From contig JAJRUL010000033.1 of assembly GCA_024277795.1 (NCBI GenBank), positions 1-47,739 of the forward strand: 47,739 bases of DNA, given 5' to 3'. This stretch comes from Candidatus Zixiibacteriota bacterium (GTDB taxonomy: Bacteria; Zixibacteria; MSB-5A5; GN15; FEB-12). Both the position numbers and the translations under genes were made by a program. The number at the start of each line of letters is the position of its first letter. The first letter of the stretch is position 1. Of the stretch, positions 35,731-46,405 are shown one piece after another. The notes below the pieces were generated by a model that ran no database searches, had not been told where the DNA came from, and was given only the letters and a program-made list of their open reading frames with translations.

Positions 35731-36450
35731 ATGTCAGAAAACAGATTAGAAACACCGATAGGTGAAATCGTTGCAGAGAATCTCAACAGATCACGAGTAT
35801 TCGAACAGTACGGACTTGATTACTGTTGCGGTGGACATGTTACCCTTAACAAAGCATGTCAAGATAAGGGAATCGACCCGAACGAATTGATAACTGCTTT
35901 GGAAAAAGCAGATAGTGAAAGTAGTGACGTTGAAAAGAAAGACTGGCGGAATGCTGGGTTGACAGAATTAGCTGATCACATTGAAGCGACGCATCATGCT
36001 TACTTGAACAAAGAACTTCCTCGTTTGAATGGCTTGATGGAAAAAGTAGTTAATGCCCACTCTGAACGACATCCTGAGCTCTCAAAAGTTGCTGCCACTC
36101 TCGGTGCATTAACTGCTGAGCTTACTCAGCATCTCGCCAAAGAAGAGCAAGCACTCTTCCCTATTATCCGTCAGATGGATCAAACAGGTGATGCTAACCA
36201 CCATTGTGGTGAAGTAGCTAATCCGATTCGAGTCATGGAGATGGAGCACAACACAGCGGGTGACGCACTTGCGACACTACGAAAACTTACTAATGATTTT
36301 CAAGCTCCAGCGGACGGATGCACAACATATCAAGCACTATATCTCGGGTTAGCCGAAATGGAATTTGATATCCATCAGCATATCCTGAAAGAAAGTAGTA
36401 TCCTCTTCCCGCGTGCAATTGCACTTGAAGAGAAATTGAAACAAGGTTGA
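35731..36450 (+). CDS. ric: Iron-sulfur cluster repair di-iron protein (RIC/ScdA/YtfE)
   Basis: Cytoplasmic protein that restores iron-sulfur clusters after nitric oxide or peroxide damage. At 239 residues it is the usual length. The N-terminal ScdA domain has the signature GLDYCCGG (Cys32-Cys33). The C-terminal hemerythrin-like four-helix domain supplies the di-iron ligands in DHIEATHHAYL, LTQHLAKEEQALFP, MEMEHNTAG and FDIHQHILKESSILFP. GGAG lies 7 bases before the ATG. It faces rubrerythrin across a shared terminator, forming a stress-defence pair that suggests a low-oxygen lifestyle with exposure to reactive nitrogen or oxygen. Confidence 0.95.
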   Translation: MSENRLETPIGEIVAENLNRSRVFEQYGLDYCCGGHVTLNKACQDKGIDPNELITALEKADSESSDVEKKDWRNAGLTELADHIEATHHAYLNKELPRLNGLMEKVVNAHSERHPELSKVAATLGALTAELTQHLAKEEQALFPIIRQMDQTGDANHHCGEVANPIRVMEMEHNTAGDALATLRKLTNDFQAPADGCTTYQALYLGLAEMEFDIHQHILKESSILFPRAIALEEKLKQG

Positions 36451-36559
36451 TTGTTACAGATTTACCTTCACTAGCGTAATTGATTGTCGTACTCATACGA
36501 GTATTATTATTGACAATACGATATGAGAATATGCGATTCGTTGGTTGTAGATAAAGAAA

Positions 36560-36600
36560 CAGGTAAGAGAACCAGTTTCAAAGGTCTCTTACCTGCTTTC
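36560..36600. terminator. Bidirectional terminator between ric and rubrerythrin
   Basis: CAGGTAAGAGA (36560-36570) and TCTCTTACCTG (36585-36595) form a perfect 11-bp stem with a 14-base loop. T-rich sequence flanks both sides, suiting the convergent genes. Confidence 0.8.
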
Positions 36601-36623
36601 ATTCATTTCTTATTTAATTTAGC

Positions 36624-37202
36624 TTACCAGTTTTCACCCAATAGTTCGAAATGTGCTTGAGGATGCAAACATGCCGGGCAGAGGTTTGGCGCGTCTTCTG
36701 ATTCATGCAGGTAGCCACAGTTCCTGCAACGCCAGACAACTTTACCGTTTCGTTTGAACACTCTTCCAGCTTCGAGATTATCTGCAAGCTCTTTGTAACG
36801 TTTTCCATGCTGTTTTTCAGCAATTGAGATTGCATCAAAAGCATCAGCAATCTTGTTGAATCCTTCTTCTCTGGCAATTTTGGCAAAGCCGGGATACATG
36901 GTACTCCATTCATGTTCTTCACCGGCTGCGGCGGCTCTTAAATTGTCAAGGGTTGATGCGATAACTCCTGCGGGAAATGTTTCAGTTATTTCGACATTCC
37001 CACCCTTGAGAAACTTGAAGAATCTTTTTGCGTGCTCTTTTTCTTGATTTGCGGTTTCTTCGAATATACTCGCTATCTGTACCAACCCTTCCTTTTTCGC
37101 AACTCCCGCATAATATGTATATCTGTTTCGAGCTTGAGATTCTCCTGCAAATGCTATTAGCAGGTTCTTTTCAGTTTGAGTACCTTTGATATTTGCTGAC
37201 AT
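36624..37202 (-). CDS. rbr: Rubrerythrin
   Basis: Peroxide-reducing di-iron protein of anaerobes, 192 residues from the ATG at 37200-37202, which has GGAGG 7 bases upstream (a longer frame begins at 37238 but lacks support). The N-terminal ferritin-like bundle shows FAGESQARNRYTYY, EETANQEKEHAKRF, AAAGEEHEW and AEKQHGKRY, giving the six carboxylates and a His of the iron site. The C-terminal rubredoxin-like site is WRCRNCGY and CPACLHP. Convergent with ric. Confidence 0.96.
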   Translation of the reverse strand: MSANIKGTQTEKNLLIAFAGESQARNRYTYYAGVAKKEGLVQIASIFEETANQEKEHAKRFFKFLKGGNVEITETFPAGVIASTLDNLRAAAAGEEHEWSTMYPGFAKIAREEGFNKIADAFDAISIAEKQHGKRYKELADNLEAGRVFKRNGKVVWRCRNCGYLHESEDAPNLCPACLHPQAHFELLGENW

Positions 37203-37272
37203 TTCTTTACCTCCATTGCGACATATATGTAAGAACATACTATTAATACATAAGATTGTCTATCATTATAGC

Positions 37273-37310
37273 TAAAAAAAAGCAGGCACCTGTTAGGGTG
37301 CCCGCTTCTC
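37273..37310 (-). terminator. Terminator after the beta-helix giant
   Basis: On the minus strand AGCGGGCACC, a 6-base loop and GGTGCCTGCT form a 10-bp stem with one G-U pair, followed by eight T. Confidence 0.9.
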
Positions 37311-37329
37311 TTACAAGAGGTAGTTACTA

Positions 37330-40300
37330 TTAGTTACAAGGAGATGGTGCAGGACCGCCCTTGAACAGATAGTCAACAAGATATGTCAAATCTGCAACAT
37401 TGACTGCTCCGATATTATCAACATTCGCTTCCTCCAAACAATATGGAGGTGGAGCACCCTGGAAGAGGTATGCCACAAGTGCTGTCAAATCAGAGACATT
37501 GACAGCCAATCCGAATTGGTATCCACTATGGTTTATGTCACCTCTGATAACACAGCAATTCCATGCATAGAGTCCCCATGGACAATAGATCACGTTTTCA
37601 CTAACGCCATCACCTAAACCGCTGGCAGGATATGTCTCTGCGATTTCATTGGTAACATCAGCAACATCATGACAAACAGTGACTGTTGCCTCAGCGGTAC
37701 CGATTGTATCGGTCGGACCATCCCAAACACCCCAGAAGTTATTGCGTGCATCAACTCCTACCGTCAGATTGGAATCATAGAACAATCCCCAATGATTGTC
37801 ATGGATAGAGTTCTGTTCAATGACTGTTCCAACAGGATCGTAGTCAACTGCTGTCCCACCAAAATGACTACCCACGAGGATGGCTGAGTTATAATATGTG
37901 CGACAGTTAGGACCCGGGCAATCGATATAGCGTTTTCCTTGATAGGAGTCCCCCATATCAAACAGTTCATTGTTGCTGATTGTCGTGTTGTTGGCCCAGG
38001 TTTGTATCCCATTGACACAATCTGACACAGTATTGCCATCGACTAGCGCATTGTCAGAGCCAGGTGCAATCTGAATTGCCGCGGCATTAAATCCGCCCCA
38101 ACCATCAGGACCATAGTAGTTACAATCATAGAGAATGTTGTTAAGAACTTGAGCATTCTCAGACCGAATATCAATACCCGGTTGTAGGGTAAATGATACT
38201 TCATTACCACTAATAACCGAAGTCACAATCGAACCTCCGCTTTCAGGAACAATGCCATACGCCCAATGACTGACTTCACAGTTTGTGACATTGAAATCAA
38301 TTGGACCGACAGCATAGGCAGAAACTCCCCAACTATCAGCAAGGTCGACACCTGTGAATGTACTGTTGCTAATCGTAATAGAAATCGGAGCTTTGTCAGC
38401 TCTATAATCTATTTCTGTCTCAAACGCTTCTGGCAATTTCAGACGTGTATTTGATGCCTTAGCAGTTCCTGTACTGTAGACCCAGAGACCATCACCAGTT
38501 GGATTAGTTACAGTGGAATTATCGAATGTACCGCCACCATCAATATAGTAGACAGAGGTCTGACACTCATCAATAGTTACCGCATTTGCATTGACAGTTC
38601 CCGGACCAAACACAAGGAATCCTGTTGCTGTCCAAGTCCCACCAGTATATGTCACTTTACTGATTGAGCAGTTATCAACGGTACCACCAGCGCCACCGCT
38701 TATCTGTATACCATTTTGTGCGGTAACTGAAGTCGCACCAGCACCAATAGTGGTTACATTGCTCACATCAACGACCAGCCCGTCACCGATCAGAGCAACT
38801 GCTGTTTTCTGGAACTGTTCTACTAACAAACCATTCAGGGTGATAGTATACGGTCCACCAGTATTGTTATTTGCCAAGACACCAACACCATGTTGAGCAC
38901 CGCTAAATGTGCTGTTCATAATGTTAATGATTTTGAGGTCAGTAAATGATCCAGATGAATTCCAAATACCGAGCCCAGCAAATCTATAGTTTGAATCACC
39001 TTGATGGTCACCATCAATAGTGAGTCCACTCATTGTAACATTGCTAATACTATCAACAAACACTACAGGATAGTCGTTGTTACTTGTTGCAGTAAAGAAA
39101 TGCGTCAAGGTTGCAGGTGAGGTAATTACTGATACATCTACACCCGCTCCTATAAATGTCAGGTTGTCTTTGTTGATGTGAACTTGTTCAGTATAGATAC
39201 CTTCAAAGATATAAATTGTTCCACCAGTATTGATTACATCAATACCATCTTGAATTGAAGTAAAGGCATCATAACCCCAGATATGTCCATCGTTTGCATC
39301 GGCTGGTGTATAATCATCATCGATCCATACAACATTCGGTGTACCAAAGCCACATACCGAGAAGTCTTCATTACACCAAGGTTCATAATCAACGTTGGCA
39401 CTGACTGAGACACCAAATCCTTTATCGGCAAGGTTTGGACGTGTGTACTCAAACGACTCAGGAGTGAAATCATCATTCGCCATGAATGGCAGATAAAGTT
39501 TCTTTGTAGTCGTTCCTGATGATTTACTTAAATCAAGGAATGGTCCTGAGATATCTCCCCACCAGTTTTCCTCAGCATTAAACAGAGTTGAGAAATTGTT
39601 GTACACGCCATAGCTCGTACTGCCAGCAAAGCTGTTTTTATGGGCTTCACTGTTGGTCACATTGCCAGTAGTTAGATCAAGCCATTGTTCTATACCGATA
39701 CTTCCGTCGGTAATAACATTGTCATGAATATTGGCATTTAGTGTTCCATTGGTCCAACCTGCATAGTAAGCCCCACCCCATGGATCGGCATCACTACCCC
39801 ACAATTCAACACCTGCTGATGTACTGTTGGTAATAGTACAATTCAGTACTTCAACATTCAAACTAACACCATCATTGCCCAAATGGGTTTCAATAGCCCA
39901 TTGGTTATTATCCAACGTAACGCCATCGACAATAATCGTTGGGGTAACTGTCGGAGTGTAGACCCAATTCCACTGTGAGTAGTTGATCCCCATCTCACAG
40001 CCAACAACAGTACCTCCAGTAACGGTTATGTCACCACTTTCAAAGAAGAGAATACCAGTTCCTGACCAATCAGTTCCTGGATAGGCTACACCGCTAACAT
40101 CATTACCTGTCAGGGTACCTGATGTCCCGTAAGATACTTGAATGCCATTTTGGGCTAGTGTAGTTATACCTCCACCGTCGACATTGTTGTTGTCTACTGT
40201 ACAAGTTCCACTTGGTCCCATGAGTAGAATTCCGCCCTTCTGGAACGATGGAATCAAGTTGTTGGAAAAGTCGACATTGAACGACCCTGAGGCACTATGA

Positions 40301-43300
40301 GTTGCAACTAAACTCGCAACTCTGCTGTTGCTTGGTCCTGCGGCATTGGTAATGTCAACGATACGACAATCTGTAACAGAACCATCGGAATCAAAGAAAT
40401 GGACACCATAGAAATTATTGGGGCCTAGTTCTTTGCCATCGATCGTAAAGCCACTAATATGTACAGTTCCAGCTTCAAAAACACCGATACAAGCATCAAT
40501 AGTTCTTACTGATCCAGACCATTGAGTAATATCATACGTTGTACGATCAACTAACGGTACTGCTTCAATAATGGAGTTGTCCATACCAGCACCAATAATG
40601 TCGAGCGATTTATTAATATATGTCTGACCTACATACGTTCCTGCCAGAACATTAATGATATCACCAGACGAGGCGGCATCAACAGCTTCTTGAATTAAAG
40701 AATTGTAGGAATTATCCAAGTTCCATGTCCAACTCGAAGTATGAGGATCACCAACATAGTTGGCATTCCACCATGGAGAATAATCGACTGCACCTAAAAC
40801 AGTCTCACCTGTTCCCTTATCTGTTGTCGTATTTGTTACAACTACAGGAGCATTCTCAGGCATATCGTCACCATAAGGTGATGGTGCCATTGTTATACTC
40901 TTTGGTGCGGAAGACTTTACACCGACAGTAGGACCTGACGGATCGTCCCAGTAACAACCAGTCGCACTGATCGTGTCAGTGAAGGTATTATTAACAGCAG
41001 ATGCTGTATTTCCCGTAAAGTAGCAACCGTGGATTTCTACAGAAACCGTATTGGTTGTGTTACCTGATTGGTCAGCAGTCCAGATGCCGTCATATAATGA
41101 CCCAGTAATTGTACAACCTGTGATGACAGCATTGAGATTACCGTTGTTCCATCCTGTATAGTATGAACCTCCCCATGGATCAAGCGCGGTACCGAATATA
41201 TCGATCCCGTCTCCGCCATTATTCAATATATTACAATCGGTGACTGTCATATTAACTGAACTGCTGTCACGACTCATTTGAACACCAAGGGTCCACGTGT
41301 TGTCATGCAGATTCAGATTTGTAAAACTGAGATTGACAGGAGTCGGTTTGTTGTATACCCAACCCCAATCGCTATAATTGATTCCGCTTTCACAGTTGTA
41401 GGCTTCATCACCATCCATTGAGACATCACCACTCTCGAATAGGAGGATACCTGTTGATGCCCAATCTGAGCCTGTGTAGGCTGTACCCTCAACATAGTTT
41501 CCTGATGTAGAGCCAGAAGCCCCATAACTCAACTGGATACAGTTACCTGCAAGACTGCTTGAAACGACTCCTGAAACAGAGTTGTTATTAACTGTAAATG
41601 TTGCTCCAGGACCCATTATCAGTATACCACCCTTTTGGAAGTTCGGTATAACATTGTCTGAAAAGTCAATTGAGAATGTCTCACCAACACCATGTGTTGC
41701 AACCAAACTTACTATTCTTGAGTAAGAGAGATTCACAGCATCGGTGATGTTACTAATTTGACAGTTGTTTACCGATCCATCAGTATTAAAGTAGTGGATG
41801 CCATAGAAATTATTCGGTCCAGATTCTAAACCGTCTACAGTCAACCCAGAGATATTGACAACTCCCGCATCGGCAACACCGATACATGCATCGATAGTTC
41901 TCGCCGATCCAGACCATTGGGTTACACTATACGAGACTCGATCTACAACAGGAACAGCCTGTACAATTGTTGTTGCGCTTCCCGCACCAATCAGATCAAG
42001 GCTTTTCGTTTCGATCTTAATCTGTTCAACATACGCTCCACTAGCAACATTGATTGTCCCACCATCGGCTATTGCATCAACTGCCGACTGGATATTATCA
42101 AACGCATCGTAACACCAATAGTGGCCATCATTTGCACCGAGTTCAGTATAGTCATCATCAACCCAGATTTCTGCCGGAGCTGATGTTGTGAAGTCACATT
42201 TTGTGAAATCAGCATTACACCACGGTTCGTATACGATACCATCACTGACTTGGTTACCCATTCCATTTGGATTTGTAACTGCATGGAGTGGTCCGCAATA
42301 GGAGCCCCAGTAGTTATTACTCATTGAAATAGGTGTAACAGTATTTGACCAAGCACCTTCAGTATTGTTGGTAATTGTATTGGAGGTGGCAATAATATCA
42401 GCGACACTTCCACTTTCGTATGCAACGACACCGATTTCCCAATCAGTAATTGTACTGTTTGTTATAGTAGCTGTGATATTATCACCTACTGACCAAACTG
42501 CGACACCATAGCTGTTTACATATTGGATACCTGTTAAGGTAAGATTGTCCATCGAAACTGATGTTGCCATACCTTTCAAAGGAGTTGACTGATTGTATGC
42601 TTCTTCAAAAGGCTGAACATTTCTGAATGCGAGATCAGTAATTTGACTCTTGGAATACCCGTAATCTCGAATACTCACACCTTCTTCATATTCTGCACCC
42701 ATTGCCACAACACTCACGCCATCGATTGTACCGTTAGTGCCCTGATAGACAATGCTTGACTGTGAATTAGTCACACTACTGTTGCCGATGAGATCAACTG
42801 AGTTTGCCAGATAGAATAACATACCACTAGCAGTCCAACTTGGACCTGTATATACAATACCTGAGACACTACAATTGTCAACAGTTCCCGTTGCTCCAAA
42901 GCTAATCTGGATACCATTTTGTGCAGTAATTGCTGTCGGGCCTTGACCAGTAACAGTACATCCTGTAACGTTTGCCGTCAGTCCGTCACCGCTTAGGGAT
43001 ATTCCTGTTTTTTGCATATCATCGATAGTGACATTTGTCACATCGATTGTATATGGGCCACTTGTATTGTTATATGCATAAATGCTCACCCCATGCTGGT
43101 TTCCGCTAAACGGCTCGTCACGTACAGTAGTAATATGTACATTACTAATTGTTCCCCCTGTATTCCAATAGCCGACACCAACAAAACGATAGTTTGCATT
43201 TCCGCGTCCCATACCGTCGATAGTTAGATTAGAAATCGACGGGTTGACAGCGTCATGGACATATACTATCGGATAATTATTCGCACTGGTTGTGAAGAAA

Positions 43301-45534
43301 AGAGGAAGAGTTGTTGGAGACTGAATGGTTGTAGCACCGATGCCAGCACCTACAATGCTTATCTCCTTGCTGATATCCAATTGTTCTTCATACGTTCCTG
43401 CATCGACGTTTATTGTTTGTCCATCGACAGCGGCAACAATCGAAGCTTGTATAGTCATTCCGACTGAGACCATTAACTCATTAGTTGTACGGTCAATAAT
43501 AAAGCTATTCAACGGATCAGGACCTCCAAGTACAACTGCTTGTGCAGTTGCAAGGTCAGGATAGTAGGCATGGAGTCCAGCAACTGAATTGCTTCCTGTT
43601 AAATGGCTAAAATCTGAAGTAGGGATTGTCAAATTTGTTATTGGGAACCCGCCTCCTTCTTCAGTATACAAGCCTGTAATTTCGCCGAATGAATTTGTTC
43701 CAGTCAGCACAATATTGTCAGTTCCGCCTGTATAATATGTTCCCTGAGTATAGATCCCGATACCACCCCAAGCATTGCCACTTGTTGTGATATTCTCGAT
43801 TGTGATATTTCGACCGTCGGTTATACCCAATCCAACACCACCATTACCAGTAACGGTTACATTTAGTAATGAACCTAAGTCTGCACCGTTGATATCAATA
43901 CCAGACCGTCCACAGTTTTGTACTGTTACATTGGCAATAGTACAATTGGTCAAATCACCTGCTATTTTTAATCCATAACCGAAAGCAGCAGGGAGAGGAC
44001 CTATCATTGTGAAGTTGTTAAAATTCACATTTGTTGCACTAGAGTTAATACCATAGGCAGAGAAAGATGAAGCATCAATTATGACACCTGCTTCACTCTC
44101 ACCTGTGAGGGTAAGATTCTTGCTAACAGTTAGTGCTTCTGCATAGTTACCATTCAAGACATATACTGTACCATTGTCGAGTACCGCATTAATTCCTTCC
44201 TGAATAGTAGCAAAAGCATCATAACCCCAGGCATAACTTGTTCCATTTGCGGAGTTATATATGTCAACATCTGCCTGACTCGTAAATCCATCATCTACAA
44301 TGATATTGCTCAAGTCACCAGTAGCATAATAAATGCCTCGTGCACACTCTCCTGCTACTTCTGGATAGTGATTGCCAGAACCAGCATATAACCAGCCCCC
44401 ACTCAGATCTTGAGTCATGCTCAACCAATATGACATACGATTGATTTCTGTTTGATAGGTTGCTTGATCCAAGCGACCGAGAGTCATCATTGCATACGCT
44501 GTTGATTGCCAATCTTCATCATCAATATTAACACCATTGCAATAGCCCATTGCTCCCGAAGGATGCAGACTTTGCAGGAGGAGAGTTACTAGGCCAGGTA
44601 TTTCAACAGTATGTGCTCCTGATTCGGAGAATGCATCGATCAAGCCTGCGATACCCAAGTTATACATCCAGTAATCAGCTACGCCATACGCAGGGTCAAA
44701 GCCTGCATCAGCAACAATATCAAAATATCCTGGATTGCTGTTGTATGAATCCTGCCAGAGGACTTCAGCTATATCAATTGAAGCCTGCGCATAATCATAA
44801 GGATCAGTCGGGTAACGTGCTGAGAGCATCGCCGCACTACGGGCAAACGCACCCACATCCCACGCAATAATTCCGTTTGAATACCCTTGACCATTTCTTA
44901 CATCACGAATATACTCAGCCAACAATGTTGCTGATCCTTTACTCGCAATTCTCGCATCAAATTTCGCTTTGGCCGCATCTGCATACATTGTTCCAGTAAC
45001 AACCGAGAGGTCATTATATTGCATGAGGAATATAATATCAGCCGCTGACCAAATTGAAGTGTTGCCAGCCATATAATCGGCGGCATCAGTCAAAGCGGTA
45101 AAGTAGGAAGCGTCTCCTGTTGCCTTATATGCCGACAGAAGCCCCATCGCCGTTGCACCATATATGTTGGTTGGACTATTTGCTGTAGAATGAGCGAACG
45201 GTGCTGGTGGAGATGCAATCACCCAATCCCAACCACCATCATCGGGATCATCAGGAGTTTCATCTACTCCGTTGGTTCCGTTTCCCGCATTATCATCAGT
45301 TATATCTGCCTGCATCCCTTTGAGATATTCAGCAACCTCAACCAGAGCTGAACCAGAAGAAGCAGGGATGCCGTTCGATTTTACTGCACCTTTGCTCCTT
45401 TCAAAGGACCCTGCCACAGGCAGTGTATTGTTTTCTTTACCCCAAGGGTTAACTGGTTCCGCTGAAATGCTTGCTGTGAGAGCAAACAAAACAAGCAGAA
45501 TCACAAACCCAACCTGTCGTTTTGTGAAAAACAT
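37330..45534 (-). CDS. Giant secreted beta-helix protein with alpha/alpha N-terminal domain and dockerin tail
   Basis: A 2734-residue exported protein. The signal peptide ends near ISA (residue 25). Residues about 60-410 are repeated helical pairs with aromatic and acidic loops (YGATAMGLLSAYKATGD, IAWDVGAFARSAAMLSARY, WQSTAYAMMTLGRLD), suggesting an alpha/alpha-toroid such as prenyltransferase-like or glycan-lyase domains. The next 2000 residues are right-handed parallel beta-helix blocks, each opening with an IQ..(I/V)D.....G..I.V..G.Y.E motif as in NosD/pectate-lyase-like proteins. There are five blocks; blocks 2 and 5 are one type, 3 and 4 another. The C-terminus is a dockerin-like pair (GDINHSG, NVSDLTALVAYLFQGAPPP, NVADLTYLVDYLFKGGP). 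GGGGAC precedes the ATG. It could bind or cleave polysaccharide, but no catalytic residues can be assigned. Confidence 0.88.
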   Translation of the reverse strand: MFFTKRQVGFVILLVLFALTASISAEPVNPWGKENNTLPVAGSFERSKGAVKSNGIPASSGSALVEVAEYLKGMQADITDDNAGNGTNGVDETPDDPDDGGWDWVIASPPAPFAHSTANSPTNIYGATAMGLLSAYKATGDASYFTALTDAADYMAGNTSIWSAADIIFLMQYNDLSVVTGTMYADAAKAKFDARIASKGSATLLAEYIRDVRNGQGYSNGIIAWDVGAFARSAAMLSARYPTDPYDYAQASIDIAEVLWQDSYNSNPGYFDIVADAGFDPAYGVADYWMYNLGIAGLIDAFSESGAHTVEIPGLVTLLLQSLHPSGAMGYCNGVNIDDEDWQSTAYAMMTLGRLDQATYQTEINRMSYWLSMTQDLSGGWLYAGSGNHYPEVAGECARGIYYATGDLSNIIVDDGFTSQADVDIYNSANGTSYAWGYDAFATIQEGINAVLDNGTVYVLNGNYAEALTVSKNLTLTGESEAGVIIDASSFSAYGINSSATNVNFNNFTMIGPLPAAFGYGLKIAGDLTNCTIANVTVQNCGRSGIDINGADLGSLLNVTVTGNGGVGLGITDGRNITIENITTSGNAWGGIGIYTQGTYYTGGTDNIVLTGTNSFGEITGLYTEEGGGFPITNLTIPTSDFSHLTGSNSVAGLHAYYPDLATAQAVVLGGPDPLNSFIIDRTTNELMVSVGMTIQASIVAAVDGQTINVDAGTYEEQLDISKEISIVGAGIGATTIQSPTTLPLFFTTSANNYPIVYVHDAVNPSISNLTIDGMGRGNANYRFVGVGYWNTGGTISNVHITTVRDEPFSGNQHGVSIYAYNNTSGPYTIDVTNVTIDDMQKTGISLSGDGLTANVTGCTVTGQGPTAITAQNGIQISFGATGTVDNCSVSGIVYTGPSWTASGMLFYLANSVDLIGNSSVTNSQSSIVYQGTNGTIDGVSVVAMGAEYEEGVSIRDYGYSKSQITDLAFRNVQPFEEAYNQSTPLKGMATSVSMDNLTLTGIQYVNSYGVAVWSVGDNITATITNSTITDWEIGVVAYESGSVADIIATSNTITNNTEGAWSNTVTPISMSNNYWGSYCGPLHAVTNPNGMGNQVSDGIVYEPWCNADFTKCDFTTSAPAEIWVDDDYTELGANDGHYWCYDAFDNIQSAVDAIADGGTINVASGAYVEQIKIETKSLDLIGAGSATTIVQAVPVVDRVSYSVTQWSGSARTIDACIGVADAGVVNISGLTVDGLESGPNNFYGIHYFNTDGSVNNCQISNITDAVNLSYSRIVSLVATHGVGETFSIDFSDNVIPNFQKGGILIMGPGATFTVNNNSVSGVVSSSLAGNCIQLSYGASGSTSGNYVEGTAYTGSDWASTGILLFESGDVSMDGDEAYNCESGINYSDWGWVYNKPTPVNLSFTNLNLHDNTWTLGVQMSRDSSSVNMTVTDCNILNNGGDGIDIFGTALDPWGGSYYTGWNNGNLNAVITGCTITGSLYDGIWTADQSGNTTNTVSVEIHGCYFTGNTASAVNNTFTDTISATGCYWDDPSGPTVGVKSSAPKSITMAPSPYGDDMPENAPVVVTNTTTDKGTGETVLGAVDYSPWWNANYVGDPHTSSWTWNLDNSYNSLIQEAVDAASSGDIINVLAGTYVGQTYINKSLDIIGAGMDNSIIEAVPLVDRTTYDITQWSGSVRTIDACIGVFEAGTVHISGFTIDGKELGPNNFYGVHFFDSDGSVTDCRIVDITNAAGPSNSRVASLVATHSASGSFNVDFSNNLIPSFQKGGILLMGPSGTCTVDNNNVDGGGITTLAQNGIQVSYGTSGTLTGNDVSGVAYPGTDWSGTGILFFESGDITVTGGTVVGCEMGINYSQWNWVYTPTVTPTIIVDGVTLDNNQWAIETHLGNDGVSLNVEVLNCTITNSTSAGVELWGSDADPWGGAYYAGWTNGTLNANIHDNVITDGSIGIEQWLDLTTGNVTNSEAHKNSFAGSTSYGVYNNFSTLFNAEENWWGDISGPFLDLSKSSGTTTKKLYLPFMANDDFTPESFEYTRPNLADKGFGVSVSANVDYEPWCNEDFSVCGFGTPNVVWIDDDYTPADANDGHIWGYDAFTSIQDGIDVINTGGTIYIFEGIYTEQVHINKDNLTFIGAGVDVSVITSPATLTHFFTATSNNDYPVVFVDSISNVTMSGLTIDGDHQGDSNYRFAGLGIWNSSGSFTDLKIINIMNSTFSGAQHGVGVLANNNTGGPYTITLNGLLVEQFQKTAVALIGDGLVVDVSNVTTIGAGATSVTAQNGIQISGGAGGTVDNCSISKVTYTGGTWTATGFLVFGPGTVNANAVTIDECQTSVYYIDGGGTFDNSTVTNPTGDGLWVYSTGTAKASNTRLKLPEAFETEIDYRADKAPISITISNSTFTGVDLADSWGVSAYAVGPIDFNVTNCEVSHWAYGIVPESGGSIVTSVISGNEVSFTLQPGIDIRSENAQVLNNILYDCNYYGPDGWGGFNAAAIQIAPGSDNALVDGNTVSDCVNGIQTWANNTTISNNELFDMGDSYQGKRYIDCPGPNCRTYYNSAILVGSHFGGTAVDYDPVGTVIEQNSIHDNHWGLFYDSNLTVGVDARNNFWGVWDGPTDTIGTAEATVTVCHDVADVTNEIAETYPASGLGDGVSENVIYCPWGLYAWNCCVIRGDINHSGYQFGLAVNVSDLTALVAYLFQGAPPPYCLEEANVDNIGAVNVADLTYLVDYLFKGGPAPSPCN

Positions 45535-46138
45535 AATCGTCCCCGATCAAAAAAAATTAATGTTTTGATATTTCAATGAAATATCTGTACCCTGGTAATT
45601 CAAAAAACTAATATTGTATCTTTTTATCCATATCCCCTCCGAATGAAAGACCCGCCGTTATCAATCACATGTACTAAATATTGTGTGCTCGTTGTTCTAT
45701 AATCCCATCGTTACTTGTTACATAATGAAAAATCGGCATTCTGTCAACCGCTATCTCAGGCATAGCACCAAAACTTTCGATTCAGATTTCTTACGATGTG
45801 ATACAGCTTATCGATGGGACAACAACAGTTGAAGTTGTATGCAACAGATGTGATTTTTCATGCAATTCGCTATACAAATAAGTTATCACATCACTTCTGT
45901 GAAGAAGTGCGTATAATGTGCTTACTATCTATAGTCAAGGTCGATGAATAAAATAATGTGAAGGAAAGAATTGATGCTGTACTTTGTTCCCCAAAAAAGA
46001 ACTGCCTGACTGTTTTAGCCCGACAGTTCCTCTTGTCAACTTCTAGGTAAGTCACCCGACATTACAGTAATAGTATCTTTCAACATAGATACGTAGCCAT
46101 AGGTGCAAGGTCTGCTAATATTGTTTATGCTCTAAGGA
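45535..46138. other. Gene-free interval, 604 bases
   Basis: AT-rich spacer holding the promoter of the beta-helix giant (minus) and the terminator of the zinc-ribbon gene. No frame with coding character and no RNA gene recognised. Confidence 0.5.
45993..46029 (-). terminator. Terminator after the zinc-ribbon gene
   Basis: On the minus strand GAACTGTC and GGCAGTTC form an 8-bp stem with one wobble pair, followed by six T. It lies about 110 bases past the stop at 46139. Confidence 0.7.
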
Positions 46139-46333
46139 CTAGCTGACTGAGCAACTCATATCCTCACCACAACATATAGGTGACTTGATCTTACCGTGGT
46201 CATTTGGGCACTTTGATATTTGCACTTCTCTGCCATCGTCAAGTTGTAGCATATCGTTGACCAACGGTGCATCACATTTTGCGCACGTCGCATTGACTGC
46301 CATTCCGCATTTCTTACATTCGTATGTAGCCAT
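46139..46333 (-). CDS. Small eight-cysteine zinc-ribbon protein
   Basis: A 64-residue protein with CKKC (6, 9), CAKC (17, 20), a single Cys42 in KCPNDHG, paired Cys54-55 and Cys61. That is enough for one or two zinc or iron sites. AAGGA lies about 8 bases before the ATG. The regular cysteine pairs and good start make it a real gene despite its size. Similar short conserved proteins occur in other bacteria as uncharacterised; function unknown. It lies 72 bases from the tRNA-Lys 3' end on the same strand. Confidence 0.8.
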   Translation of the reverse strand: MATYECKKCGMAVNATCAKCDAPLVNDMLQLDDGREVQISKCPNDHGKIKSPICCGEDMSCSVS

Positions 46334-46405
46334 TGTTTTTCCTTTATAGGTTTATAGTTTCTTATCCAAGGTCGGGATTCGATATGGATTTGCACAATAA
46401 AAAAA

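Noticed and set aside
18284..45534. Type IX secretion C-terminal sorting domains
   Set aside because: The tails of the large secreted proteins fit paired calcium-loop dockerins, not the T9SS CTD beta-sandwich patterns.
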